Below, piece after piece: positions 1 to 6,783 of a DNA stretch of 9,120 nt (position 1 is the first letter of the stretch; each line of letters starts with the position of its first letter). The notes below the pieces were generated by a model. That model was not told the origin of the DNA. It did not search any database and worked only from the letters and a program-made list of their open reading frames with translations. A program made the position numbers and the translations under genes. Location: assembly GCA_009925965.1 (NCBI GenBank), contig RFPW01000076.1, positions 1 to 9,120 on the forward strand, read 5' to 3'. This stretch comes from Betaproteobacteria bacterium. GTDB lineage: Bacteria; Pseudomonadota; Gammaproteobacteria; Burkholderiales; Burkholderiaceae_E.

Positions 1-423
1 ATGTGGATCGGTAACCTGATGCTGGTGGTGTTGAACCTGCCCTTGATCGGAATCTGGATCAAGCTACTCTCGGTGCCTTATCGGGTTCTGTTTCCCGCCA
101 TCCTGCTGTTCTGTTGCGTGGGAGCCTATTCGATCAACAACAACGTCTTCGACGTGTTCATGACGATCCCGTTTGCGATTCTTGGTTATCTGTTCAAAAA
201 GTTCGACTGTGAGCCTGCACCGCTGCTTTTGGGGTTTGTGCTCGGTAAACTGATGGAAGAATTCCTGCGTCGAGCGATGACGATTTCGCGTGGCGATGCG
301 ACCGTGTTCTTCACCCGTCCGCTCTCGGCCACTCTGCTGGTCCTGGCGATTCTCCTGCTTGCCATCGTTTTCCTACCGGGTATCGCCAAGAAGCGCGAAG
401 AAGCATTTCAGGGCGACGACTAA
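1..423 (+). CDS. Tripartite tricarboxylate transporter permease, TctA family (C-terminal fragment)
   Basis: This is the C-terminal 140 residues of the large membrane subunit of a TTT-type secondary transporter, which moves a carboxylate delivered by a periplasmic TctC-type protein across the inner membrane. The frame is open from base 1, and the first residues (MWIGNLMLVVLNLPLIGIW) resemble an internal segment of TctA proteins of about 500 residues, so the ATG at base 1 is probably not the start and the 5' part lies outside the window. Hydrophobic segments lie at about residues 3-25, 28-45, 50-65, 70-84 and 105-128. The block with GKLMEE, LRRAM and SRGD (about 81-99), followed by FFTRPLSA, is typical of the TctA C-terminus; many family members have GPLxEE where this one has GKLMEE. 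The hydrophilic tail ends in TAA. The oxidoreductase gene follows after 24 bases, probably in the same transcript. The substrate cannot be told from this fragment. Confidence 0.9.
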   Translation: MWIGNLMLVVLNLPLIGIWIKLLSVPYRVLFPAILLFCCVGAYSINNNVFDVFMTIPFAILGYLFKKFDCEPAPLLLGFVLGKLMEEFLRRAMTISRGDATVFFTRPLSATLLVLAILLLAIVFLPGIAKKREEAFQGDD

Positions 424-447
424 ACCCTTCTAACTTTTGAAAGCCAA

Positions 448-1347
448 ATGAGCCGCACCTACGAACCGATTACGGCACTCAACGTCGCCTTCCTTGGACT
501 CGGCACCATGGGCGGGCCGATGGCCGGCCACTTGGCTGCGGCGGGACATCACGTCACCGTCTACAACCGCACGACCGCCCGTGCAGAGGCCTGGGCCGCG
601 CAGCATCACGGCAAGGTCGCCGAAACCCCCCGCGAAGCCGCGAAGGGCGCTGCGATTATTTTCGCCTGCGTCGGCAATGACGACGACTTGCGCAGCGTCA
701 CCTTAGGCCCCGATGGCGCCTTCGCCGGTATGTCCGCTGATACGGTCTTTGTGGACCACACCACCGCATCCGCTGCAGTCGCGCGCGAGCTTGCTGCAGC
801 GGCAATCGCCCACCACCTGCATTTCATTGACGCACCAGTTTCCGGTGGGCAGGCTGGCGCACAAAATGGATTGCTGACCGTCATGTGCGGCGGCGATCAA
901 TCCGCATTTGATCGGATCCAGCCAGTCGCAATGGCTTTTTCCCGCGCCTGCACCCGGCTCGGCCCGTCAGGTGCCGGTCAATTGGCCAAGATGGTCAACC
1001 AGATCTGCATCGCGGGTTTGGTTCAATCACTGTCTGAGGGCGTTGCCTTCGGCCAGGCTGCAGGCCTGGACATGAAGCAGGTCCTTGAAGTGATCGGCAA
1101 GGGCGCGGCCCAGTCGTGGCAGATGGACAACCGCGGTCACACGATGGTGGATGACAAGTTTGACTTTGGTTTCGCGGTCGAATGGATGCGCAAGGACCTT
1201 GGCCTCTGCCTGGACGAGTCCAAGCGGAACGGCGCCCACCTGCCGACCACGGCGCTCATTGATCAGTTTTATGGCGACGTGATTGCCATGGGTGGCGCAC
1301 GATGGGACACTTCAAGTCTGGTGCGCCGACTCCGCAAAGTCCATTGA
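448..1347 (+). CDS. NAD(P)-dependent oxidoreductase, 3-hydroxyisobutyrate dehydrogenase family
   Basis: A 299-residue cytoplasmic beta-hydroxyacid dehydrogenase, expected to oxidise or reduce a short 3-hydroxy acid or semialdehyde with NAD(P). The N-terminal Rossmann fold carries GLGTMG at residues 17-22. The substrate-binding segment DAPVSGG is at 128-134. The all-helical C-terminal domain begins with GPSGAGQLAKMVNQ, containing the family's catalytic lysine (K181) and the conserved asparagine (N184); a KDL motif is at 249-251. The length is normal for HIBADH/GarR/GlxR-type proteins. The start at 448 gives about ten residues before the usual first beta strand, and GAAAG lies about nine bases upstream as a modest ribosome-binding site. 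It follows the permease gene by 24 bases and overlaps the glnS frame. Neighbourhood to a carboxylate transporter suggests a role in catabolism of an imported hydroxy acid, but this is inference; 3-hydroxyisobutyrate, tartronate semialdehyde and succinate semialdehyde remain possible substrates. Confidence 0.92.
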   Translation: MSRTYEPITALNVAFLGLGTMGGPMAGHLAAAGHHVTVYNRTTARAEAWAAQHHGKVAETPREAAKGAAIIFACVGNDDDLRSVTLGPDGAFAGMSADTVFVDHTTASAAVARELAAAAIAHHLHFIDAPVSGGQAGAQNGLLTVMCGGDQSAFDRIQPVAMAFSRACTRLGPSGAGQLAKMVNQICIAGLVQSLSEGVAFGQAAGLDMKQVLEVIGKGAAQSWQMDNRGHTMVDDKFDFGFAVEWMRKDLGLCLDESKRNGAHLPTTALIDQFYGDVIAMGGARWDTSSLVRRLRKVH

Positions 1348-3092
1348 CCGAACCCGTCTCAAATTTCATCCGCCACCGAGTCGAAGCGGATCTGGCGTTG
1401 GGCCACTGGGCCGGTCGCCGCTGGCGGGGCACCCCGGGCACAGGCTTAGATCAGGCGCGGGCGGCCGCAGACCCGGCCCGAATTCGCACCCGATTCCCGC
1501 CCGAACCCAATGGCTATCTGCACATTGGCCACGCCAAGTCGATCTGCCTGAACTTCGGTCTCGCGCAGGACTTTGGTGGGGTGTGTCACCTCCGTCTGGA
1601 CGACACAAACCCGACCAAAGAAGAGCAGGAATATGTCGATGCCATCATCGACGCAGTGCGGTGGCTAGGTTTTAGTTGGTCAGCGTTTGGCGCCGAACAT
1701 CTGTATTTCGCCAGCGATTATTTCGAGACCCTCTACACGTTTGCCGAAGCCCTGATCGAGGGGGGGTTCGCGTACGTTGATTCACAAAGCGCGGACGCGA
1801 TGCGAGCGTCCCGCGGCACGCTCACCGAACCCGGGCAGCCGAGCCCGTGGCGCGACAGAACCCCCTCGGAAAATCTCCTGCTCCTGCGCGAAATGCGCGA
1901 CGGTCAACACGCCGAAGGTACCCACGTACTTCGTGCGCGGATCGACATGGCCTCGCCCAATCTCAACCTGCGTGATCCGGTCTTGTATCGGATTCGTCAT
2001 GCGAGTCATCATCGAACAGGCGACCGTTGGTGCATCTACCCGATGTACGACTACGCGCATCCGATCTCCGACGCCCTCGAGAACATTACCCACTCGATCT
2101 GCACGCTCGAATTTGAAGACCATCGTCCGCTTTATGACTGGCTTCTGGCGCGACTGGCTGACCTCGGCTGTTTGGTTCAGCCCGTGCCGGAGCAGACCGA
2201 ATTCGCTCGACTCCATCTCACCGGCACACTGACGAGCAAACGTAAGCTCCAGGCGTTGGTGAGCTCTGGCGTGGTGGATGGCTGGGACGACCCGCGCATG
2301 CCAACCTTGGTGGGACTTCGCCGCCGTGGTTACACGCCTGCCGCCCTTCGACTGTTCTGCGAGCGCATCGGGGTGGCCCGCTCCGATAGCTGGATAGAAC
2401 CTTTCGTCCTCGAACAATCGCTCCGAGATGATCTGGACGGACACGCGCCTCGCGCCACCGCGGTTCTAGATCCTTTGCTTTTGGAGCTTGAGGATTGGCC
2501 AGAAGGCCAGACCGACGCCTGTATGGCCCCCGTTCACCCTCATCACCCCGAACTGGGCCAACGGCAACTCGCATTCGGCCGCAAGCTCTGGATAGAACGC
2601 GAAGACTTTGCGGTCACGCCCCCCAAGGGATTCTTCCGCCTGACTCCCGGTGCCCGGGTCCGGTTACGCTACGGTCATGTCATTGAATGCACCGGTTGGG
2701 ATGCAGGCGTGGACGGCCTGCCGATCGTGGTTCGTGCGCGCGTTTTGCCGGATTCCAAATCCGGAACACCTGGCGCAGATAATTACAAAGTGAAGGGCAA
2801 TATCCACTGGCTGCCCGAACACGCGCCCGAGGCTGAAATCCGCCGCTTTGGACCGCTTTTTAACGATCCCAACCCGGGTGCGAGGGACGACTGGATGGAC
2901 TGCCTGAATCCGGATTCTCGGGCGTCAACCCGTGGCCGTGTGGAAACGGGCGCCGCGCTATGCGATCGCGAGCAACGATTCCAGTTTGAACGTCATGGCT
3001 ATTTTGTCGCTGACCGTATGGACCACCGCCCTGAGATGCCGGTCTTTAATCAGATTGTTTCGCTGAAAGACTCCAAAGCGCTGAGCCGCTAG
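1302..3092 (+). CDS. glnS: Glutaminyl-tRNA synthetase
   Basis: Class I aminoacyl-tRNA synthetase that charges tRNA-Gln with glutamine using ATP in the cytoplasm. From the ATG at 1302 it has 596 residues. The TRFPPEPNGYLHIGH block (HIGH at 74-77), DDTNP (100-104), the CIYPMYD segment (244-250) and SKRK (312-315, the KMSKS equivalent) define the catalytic core; the two beta-barrel anticodon domains follow from about 385 to the end. An insert of about 20-25 residues (about 37-61) before the HIGH block is absent from E. coli GlnRS, and TSKRK replaces MSKRK; as I recall, both occur in Comamonadaceae-like enzymes. The start is uncertain: ATG 1302 overlaps the upstream gene by 46 bases behind a weak GGGTGG, while an in-frame TTG at 1344 overlaps only as TTGA and gives MTEPVSNFIR, 582 residues. 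The gene ends within the CTAG shared with the convergent gloC. Confidence 0.97.
   Translation: MGHFKSGAPTPQSPLTEPVSNFIRHRVEADLALGHWAGRRWRGTPGTGLDQARAAADPARIRTRFPPEPNGYLHIGHAKSICLNFGLAQDFGGVCHLRLDDTNPTKEEQEYVDAIIDAVRWLGFSWSAFGAEHLYFASDYFETLYTFAEALIEGGFAYVDSQSADAMRASRGTLTEPGQPSPWRDRTPSENLLLLREMRDGQHAEGTHVLRARIDMASPNLNLRDPVLYRIRHASHHRTGDRWCIYPMYDYAHPISDALENITHSICTLEFEDHRPLYDWLLARLADLGCLVQPVPEQTEFARLHLTGTLTSKRKLQALVSSGVVDGWDDPRMPTLVGLRRRGYTPAALRLFCERIGVARSDSWIEPFVLEQSLRDDLDGHAPRATAVLDPLLLELEDWPEGQTDACMAPVHPHHPELGQRQLAFGRKLWIEREDFAVTPPKGFFRLTPGARVRLRYGHVIECTGWDAGVDGLPIVVRARVLPDSKSGTPGADNYKVKGNIHWLPEHAPEAEIRRFGPLFNDPNPGARDDWMDCLNPDSRASTRGRVETGAALCDREQRFQFERHGYFVADRMDHRPEMPVFNQIVSLKDSKALSR
3089..3092. 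other. Shared stop codons of convergent glnS and gloC (CTAG)
   Basis: The palindrome CTAG contains both stops: TAG at 3090-3092 ends glnS on the + strand and the reverse complement of 3089-3091 is the TAG of the glyoxalase gene. The two coding regions thus overlap by four bases tail to tail, so any transcription terminator for either gene must lie inside the other gene. Confidence 0.95.
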
Positions 3093-3781
3093 ACCCCCAG
3101 AGCCGCGTCACTCACGTAGGGGTTGGAGCGGCGCTCGGCGCCAAAGGTCGACATCGGCCCATGCCCGGGTACGAAATCGATATCGTCTCCCAAGGGGAAA
3201 AGCCCCTCGCGAATTGAACGAATCAGTGCGGCGTGATTGCCCCGTGGGAAATCAGTGCGCCCGATCGATCCTTCAAACAGAACGTCCCCGACAATCGCCA
3301 ATCGGCTCGTCGCATGAAAAAATACGACATGCCCCGGCGTATGCCCAGGGCAGTGGATCACTTGAAAATCGAGATCGCCGACCTGTACCCGATCCCCATC
3401 CTCGAGCCAGCGGTCGGGCGTAAATGCGTCCAGGGTGGGGAATCCAAACATTCGACCCTGAGCCGGCAACTGATCGATCCAGAATGCGTCGTCCCGATGA
3501 GGCCCCTCAATGGGGACGCCGTGACGGCGAGCATATTCAGCCGCCTGCCCGCAGTGGTCGATATGCCCATGTGTCAGCATGACCTTGACCAATCGGCCAC
3601 CCGTTTGCGCGAGCGCTTCGTCAATCGCATCCAGATCGCCACCCGGGTCGACCGCGGCCGCCTGACCGGTTCGAGCACACACGACAACGGAACAGTTTTG
3701 GGTGAAGGGTGTCACCGGAACGACTGCGAGGCGAAGTTCGGGGCCGGCGGTTGCAGGGTCAGCAGTCATTGATTTCGTCAT
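3089..3781 (-). CDS. gloC: MBL-fold hydrolase, GloC/YcbL-type glyoxalase II
   Basis: A 230-residue metallo-beta-lactamase-fold enzyme, most like the E. coli YcbL (GloC) type II glyoxalase, which hydrolyses S-lactoylglutathione-type thioesters to D-lactate and glutathione in methylglyoxal detoxification. The core motif THGHIDH is at residues 70-76 (metal ligands H71, H73, D75, H76); further ligands are H147 in PGHTPGH, D166 in GDVLF and H207 in PGHGP. VDPGGD at 44-49 and GRTDFPRG at 174-181 are also shared with YcbL as I remember it. The length is near that of YcbL (about 215), the extra being at the N-terminus. A second ATG four codons in (3769) is an equally good start. The gene lies 11 bases after the DUF3108 gene, probably in the same transcript. 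The family identity is secure; the exact thioester substrate is inferred. Confidence 0.93.
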   Translation of the reverse strand: MTKSMTADPATAGPELRLAVVPVTPFTQNCSVVVCARTGQAAAVDPGGDLDAIDEALAQTGGRLVKVMLTHGHIDHCGQAAEYARRHGVPIEGPHRDDAFWIDQLPAQGRMFGFPTLDAFTPDRWLEDGDRVQVGDLDFQVIHCPGHTPGHVVFFHATSRLAIVGDVLFEGSIGRTDFPRGNHAALIRSIREGLFPLGDDIDFVPGHGPMSTFGAERRSNPYVSDAALGV

Positions 3782-3792
3782 TTTTCTGGGAT

Positions 3793-4992
3793 TTAGTGAT
3801 GTTTCGGGAAGCGGAATACTTGATCGAGGACCAGGCCCTGCGCCGAGGCCATCTTCATCCGAATGGGCTGCATCGCATCGTCGGTCGCCAACCAGACATC
3901 TAATCGGCCATCGTCAGACGCTGTCGCGGAGGTCAGCGCAAGGTGAAGAGTCCGCAATGGAGCACTGTGGCTGGGTTGTAAGGTCTCCTCTCCCAGCGAA
4001 ACAATCCGCATTGAATGAACCCGGCGGCCACGGGCGATTGGCCAATGGAGCTCGTGTCCGACCGCCAATTGCGATGGAGTCATCCGGGCAATCAGCGCCA
4101 GTTGCCAGATCGCACTCAACTGGTCTTGCACGCCTGCCTGCAAGGGTTGAGTGGAACCATCATCCGCCTCCGCCAGCCCCGTCGTTCGATCGAAACTCAC
4201 CACCCGCGCAGGCCGCTCACCCCGGCGTTCAGCGTAGCGCTCCGGCAGGAATCCCTCGGGGCCAACGCGCCCCCGACTATCCTGAGTCAGCAGCCCCCCA
4301 TACAACATCGCCATCACGCCCGTCGCCCGACCTTCGGTGCGCAACCGATAGTGCGCCCCGTCGGACTCAAACAAATAGTCCATCGCGGCCACCCTTTGCC
4401 CCAGTGAAAAGTCGCCGAGATAGACATCGAATGCCCGTCGACTCGCCTCGGGTATCGCCACCTGCACCCGGTGAGGGGGCTCTGGATGGGTGGCAGCCAA
4501 GCGGAGCTCCGTTGGCGCTGCAGAGGGGGCCGCGAAGGGAGCCGCTACGGTGGCTGCCAAGATAACTGGCTCCTTCACCTGCTCCTTTACCGGCTCCTTT
4601 ACTGGCTCCTTCACCTGCTCCTTGAAGGGCTCATCCTTGGGCTCATTCATGGGCTCCATCGCCGACCCTGCCGCCGTTTCGATCACAGGCCCCACGACCG
4701 GCAACACCGAGCCCTCAGGATCTGCCTGTGCAAAGGCAGCCGGTTCCGGGTTGATTGGCTGAGGCATCGAGGCAGGATTTACCTGAGGTTCCGCACCGTT
4801 CGGGGACTCAGCTGGTCCCGCTGGCGCGACGATTGAAATCCAATGCAAGTCAAGCGCCGCGAGGGGCCTTGAAGCATCGGAATCGGACGAAAACCAAATG
4901 AGTCCGCCCAGCGCCAGCCCGTGCAGCAAGACGGCACCAATCAGCGCCACAGCCAGCGCCAAACGGCGCCGCAGAGAGAAGACCTCTGACAT
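3793..4992 (-). CDS. DUF3108 domain-containing envelope protein with TonB-like linker
   Basis: From the ATG at 4992 this is 399 residues: a short basic N-terminus (SLRRR), one hydrophobic segment (about 9-34) acting as signal anchor or signal peptide, a long low-complexity linker rich in Ala, Pro and Glu (about 40-185), and a C-terminal domain (about 188-397) matching DUF3108, with FDVYLGDFSLGQ near its start, the YRLRTEGRATGVMAMLYGG stretch, and DVWLATDDAMQPIRM near its end. The linker contains eight tetrapeptides of type xEPx (about 112-143). Short anchor plus charged Pro-rich linker plus periplasmic domain resembles TonB layout, but no TonB C-terminal signature is seen. DUF3108 has no established function; envelope location is inferred. 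The frame is open upstream, with alternative ATGs at 5019 and 5016 and a TTG at 5031. I prefer 4992 because it places few residues before the membrane segment; no ribosome site is decisive. gloC follows after 11 bases. Confidence 0.85.
   Translation of the reverse strand: MSEVFSLRRRLALAVALIGAVLLHGLALGGLIWFSSDSDASRPLAALDLHWISIVAPAGPAESPNGAEPQVNPASMPQPINPEPAAFAQADPEGSVLPVVGPVIETAAGSAMEPMNEPKDEPFKEQVKEPVKEPVKEQVKEPVILAATVAAPFAAPSAAPTELRLAATHPEPPHRVQVAIPEASRRAFDVYLGDFSLGQRVAAMDYLFESDGAHYRLRTEGRATGVMAMLYGGLLTQDSRGRVGPEGFLPERYAERRGERPARVVSFDRTTGLAEADDGSTQPLQAGVQDQLSAIWQLALIARMTPSQLAVGHELHWPIARGRRVHSMRIVSLGEETLQPSHSAPLRTLHLALTSATASDDGRLDVWLATDDAMQPIRMKMASAQGLVLDQVFRFPKHH
4564..4659 (-). repeat. Eight 12-base tandem units coding xEPx linker in the DUF3108 gene
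   Basis: Read on the - strand, eight consecutive 12-base units encode MEPM, NEPK, DEPF, KEQV, KEPV, KEPV, KEQV and KEPV. The last five units are very similar (AAGGAGC followed by CGGTG, AGGTG or CAGTA-like ends), and the two KEQV units are identical. All units keep the reading frame, so gain or loss of copies would only lengthen or shorten the linker by four residues. Confidence 0.9.
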
Positions 4993-5101
4993 TACGGGCC
5001 CTATGTCGGTTTTCATCATCTTAATCGTCAACCCAACAATGCGTTAAGCTCATTGCATCAGCCGAATTCGGATTTTCTCTCTCCTTGCACGGCCTACGAT
5101 C
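4993..5101. promoter_or_regulatory. Divergent intergenic region between the DUF3108 and TctC genes
   Basis: About 110 bases (70 if the DUF3108 protein starts at the TTG at 5031) separate two divergent start codons, so promoters for both are expected here. I find no convincing -35/-10 pair. Possible operator-like symmetry: the perfect 10-base palindrome CCGAATTCGG at 5062-5071, and the inverted repeat CAATG (5037-5041) / CATTG (5051-5055) around CGTTAAGCT. Neither is tied to a known regulator. The TctC gene has no clear Shine-Dalgarno sequence ahead of its ATG. Confidence 0.35.
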
Positions 5102-6097
5102 ATGATTCGGTTAAGTCTCTGGCTATTGACGACCCTGACGATCATCGCAGGGCTTGGTGGGTGGCATATCGCCGGCGCGCAAACGGTCGGCACAGCCCCG
5201 ACCTTCCCTTCCAAACCTGTCCGCTTGCTGATTCCAACGCCGCCGGGCAGTTCGGTTGATATCGGCGCGCGTGTTCTAGCCGAGGCCTTACGCGAGCGCC
5301 TGGGCCAACCGGTTCTGGTTGAGAATCGACCCGGGGCGGGAGGAACCATCGCCGCGGCCGAGGTTGCGCGTGCACCATCCGACGGGCACGTCTTGTTCGT
5401 TGGCTTTAACGGTCCGCTGGCAACTGCGCCATTGTTGTTCTCGAAGCTGACCTATGATCCATTCAAGTCATTCGAACCCATCATTGCCACGGTGGCACAG
5501 CCTCATGTTCTCGCGGTCAAAACCGATTCGCCCGGAACTGTGCGTGAGTGGATCGCGCAGGTCCGCACGAGTCCGGGGCGCTTGAACTATGCATCGGTTG
5601 GCAATGCCAGTGCCTCCCATCTATCGATGGAGTTGCTCAAGGCCGAAGCCGGGCTATTCATCGTCCATATTCCTTATGGTGGTGGTCCAGCGGCTACTCA
5701 GGCACTGATCAGCGGTGATGTTGACGCACTGTTCACGGCACTCTCGAACGTCCAAACGCAGGCCAAAGCGGGTCGGCTGAAGATTCTGGCCAGCGCGGAT
5801 GAAACCCGCAGCAGTGCTCTACCAGATCTGCCCACGCTGGCCGAGAGTGGCCTACCACGCGTCATCGCGCCGCTCTGGAATGGCATCGTCGCGCCCGCCG
5901 GCACGCCCCGAGAGGTCATTCAAAAACTCAATACTGAAATCAATGCGGCCCTCGCCCAACCCGAGGTTCGCGCGCGTCTCCACGGCGCTGGCATGGAAAT
6001 CCTGGGTGGGCCACCCGATCGCCTCGCCCGAATGATGCGTGATGAAGCGACAAAGTGGGGCCCGATCGTCCAACGGACTGGCGTCCGACTGGATTAA
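5102..6097 (+). CDS. Tripartite tricarboxylate transporter substrate-binding protein (TctC/Bug family)
   Basis: A complete 331-residue periplasmic binding protein that captures a carboxylate or similar small molecule for a TctAB-type permease or acts as a free sensor/binder. A signal peptide occupies residues 1-26 (hydrophobic 5-24, likely cleavage after AGA). The mature protein starts near the family hallmark FPSKPVRLLIPTPPGS (35-50; usual form YPxKPVRxIVPFPPGG), followed by VENRPGAGGTI (73-83), LNYASVGNASASHLSMELL (161-179), the HIPYGGGPAATQALISGDVD block (189-208) and the C-terminal LWNGIVAPAGTPREVIQKLN (259-278). Size and motif order are normal for Bug proteins. The ligand cannot be predicted. 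The gene is not adjacent to the TctA fragment at 1-423, being about 4.7 kb away with genes on the opposite strand between, so whether they work together is unknown. pdxH follows after 13 bases. Confidence 0.95.
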   Translation: MIRLSLWLLTTLTIIAGLGGWHIAGAQTVGTAPTFPSKPVRLLIPTPPGSSVDIGARVLAEALRERLGQPVLVENRPGAGGTIAAAEVARAPSDGHVLFVGFNGPLATAPLLFSKLTYDPFKSFEPIIATVAQPHVLAVKTDSPGTVREWIAQVRTSPGRLNYASVGNASASHLSMELLKAEAGLFIVHIPYGGGPAATQALISGDVDALFTALSNVQTQAKAGRLKILASADETRSSALPDLPTLAESGLPRVIAPLWNGIVAPAGTPREVIQKLNTEINAALAQPEVRARLHGAGMEILGGPPDRLARMMRDEATKWGPIVQRTGVRLD

Positions 6098-6110
6098 CAC
6101 GGCAATCACG

Positions 6111-6764
6111 ATGAACACGAATTCTTCGATCGCCGACCTGCGTAAAGACTACCGAATGGCTGCGCTTGACGAATCGACAGCCGGCCAAGACCCCATTGCG
6201 CTCTTTCAAAGCTGGTTCGATGACGCAGTCGCCGCCCAGATTCCGGAGCCCAATGGCATGACGGTGGTCAGCGTCGACGCTCATTCGCGGCCGTCCGCCC
6301 GGATTCTCTTACTCAAGGGGGTCGACCGCCGCGGATTCACCTTTTTCACCAACTACGGCAGCCGCAAGGGGCACGAGTTTGCGGCGTGTCCTCATGCAGC
6401 GCTCGTGTTCTGGTGGGCCGACCTGGAGCGCCAGATCCGAATCGAAGGGGACGCCTACCAGATCGACGAGTCCGAGAGCGACCTTTACTTTGCCTCGCGC
6501 CCACTCGGAAGCCGATTAGGTGCTTGGGCCTCGCCCCAAAGTCAGGTCATCCCAAACCGACAGGTTCTCGAAGCAAGCGAGGCTGAAGTTCGATCCCGAT
6601 TCGGTGAAAATCCCCCACGCCCACCGCACTGGGGGGGCTATCGCGTTCGGCCGCACTCGATCGAATTCTGGCAGGGCCGACCTTCCCGATTGCACGATCG
6701 CCTGCGTTTTTTCCGTACGCTCGATTCTGCTGATTCCTGGCAGATCGAACGACTCGCTCCCTAG
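6111..6764 (+). CDS. pdxH: Pyridoxamine/pyridoxine 5'-phosphate oxidase
   Basis: FMN enzyme that oxidises pyridoxamine or pyridoxine 5'-phosphate with O2 to pyridoxal 5'-phosphate and H2O2, the last step of PLP synthesis and salvage; cytoplasmic dimer. The protein has 217 residues, practically the same as E. coli PdxH (218). Visible family blocks are LRKDY (10-14), SARILLLKGVD (62-72) and FFTNYGSRKG (78-87) for FMN phosphate binding, FWWADLERQIRIEG (100-113), SRPLGSRLGAWASPQS (129-144), WGGYRVRP (174-181), IEFWQGRPSRLHDR (184-197) with the substrate-binding RLHDR, and the terminal IERLAP. The frame is open upstream to an ATG at 6039 inside the TctC gene, but the 24 added residues resemble nothing in the family, so the ATG at 6111 is chosen; the ribosome site is weak. 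It sits 13 bases after the TctC gene and 19 before the hypothetical gene, suggesting one transcript. Confidence 0.97.
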   Translation: MNTNSSIADLRKDYRMAALDESTAGQDPIALFQSWFDDAVAAQIPEPNGMTVVSVDAHSRPSARILLLKGVDRRGFTFFTNYGSRKGHEFAACPHAALVFWWADLERQIRIEGDAYQIDESESDLYFASRPLGSRLGAWASPQSQVIPNRQVLEASEAEVRSRFGENPPRPPHWGGYRVRPHSIEFWQGRPSRLHDRLRFFRTLDSADSWQIERLAP

Positions 6765-6783
6765 CCAAACCTCGCAATCTACG

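Noticed and set aside
1782..2444. A 220-codon open frame on the - strand
   Set aside because: It lies wholly antisense to strongly conserved glnS and its translation shows no family motif; long antisense frames are common in GC-rich genes.
1302..3092. TSKRK in place of MSKRK as a defective GlnRS signature
   Set aside because: The SKRK residues are intact and, from memory, TSKRK occurs in GlnRS of related betaproteobacteria, so it is a lineage trait and not damage.
3702..4565. A 287-codon open frame on the + strand
   Set aside because: It is antisense to the DUF3108 gene and the start of gloC, and its product is a Pro/Ser/Arg-rich composition artefact of the opposite strand.
6039..6110. Longer PdxH start inside the TctC gene
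   Set aside because: The 24 extra residues have no counterpart in PdxH proteins, while the ATG at 6111 gives the family length.
6520..6783. Upstream extension of the hypothetical protein into pdxH
   Set aside because: The frame is open, but these codons overlap the conserved PdxH C-terminus in another frame; the ATG at 6784, after the pdxH stop, is the simpler start.
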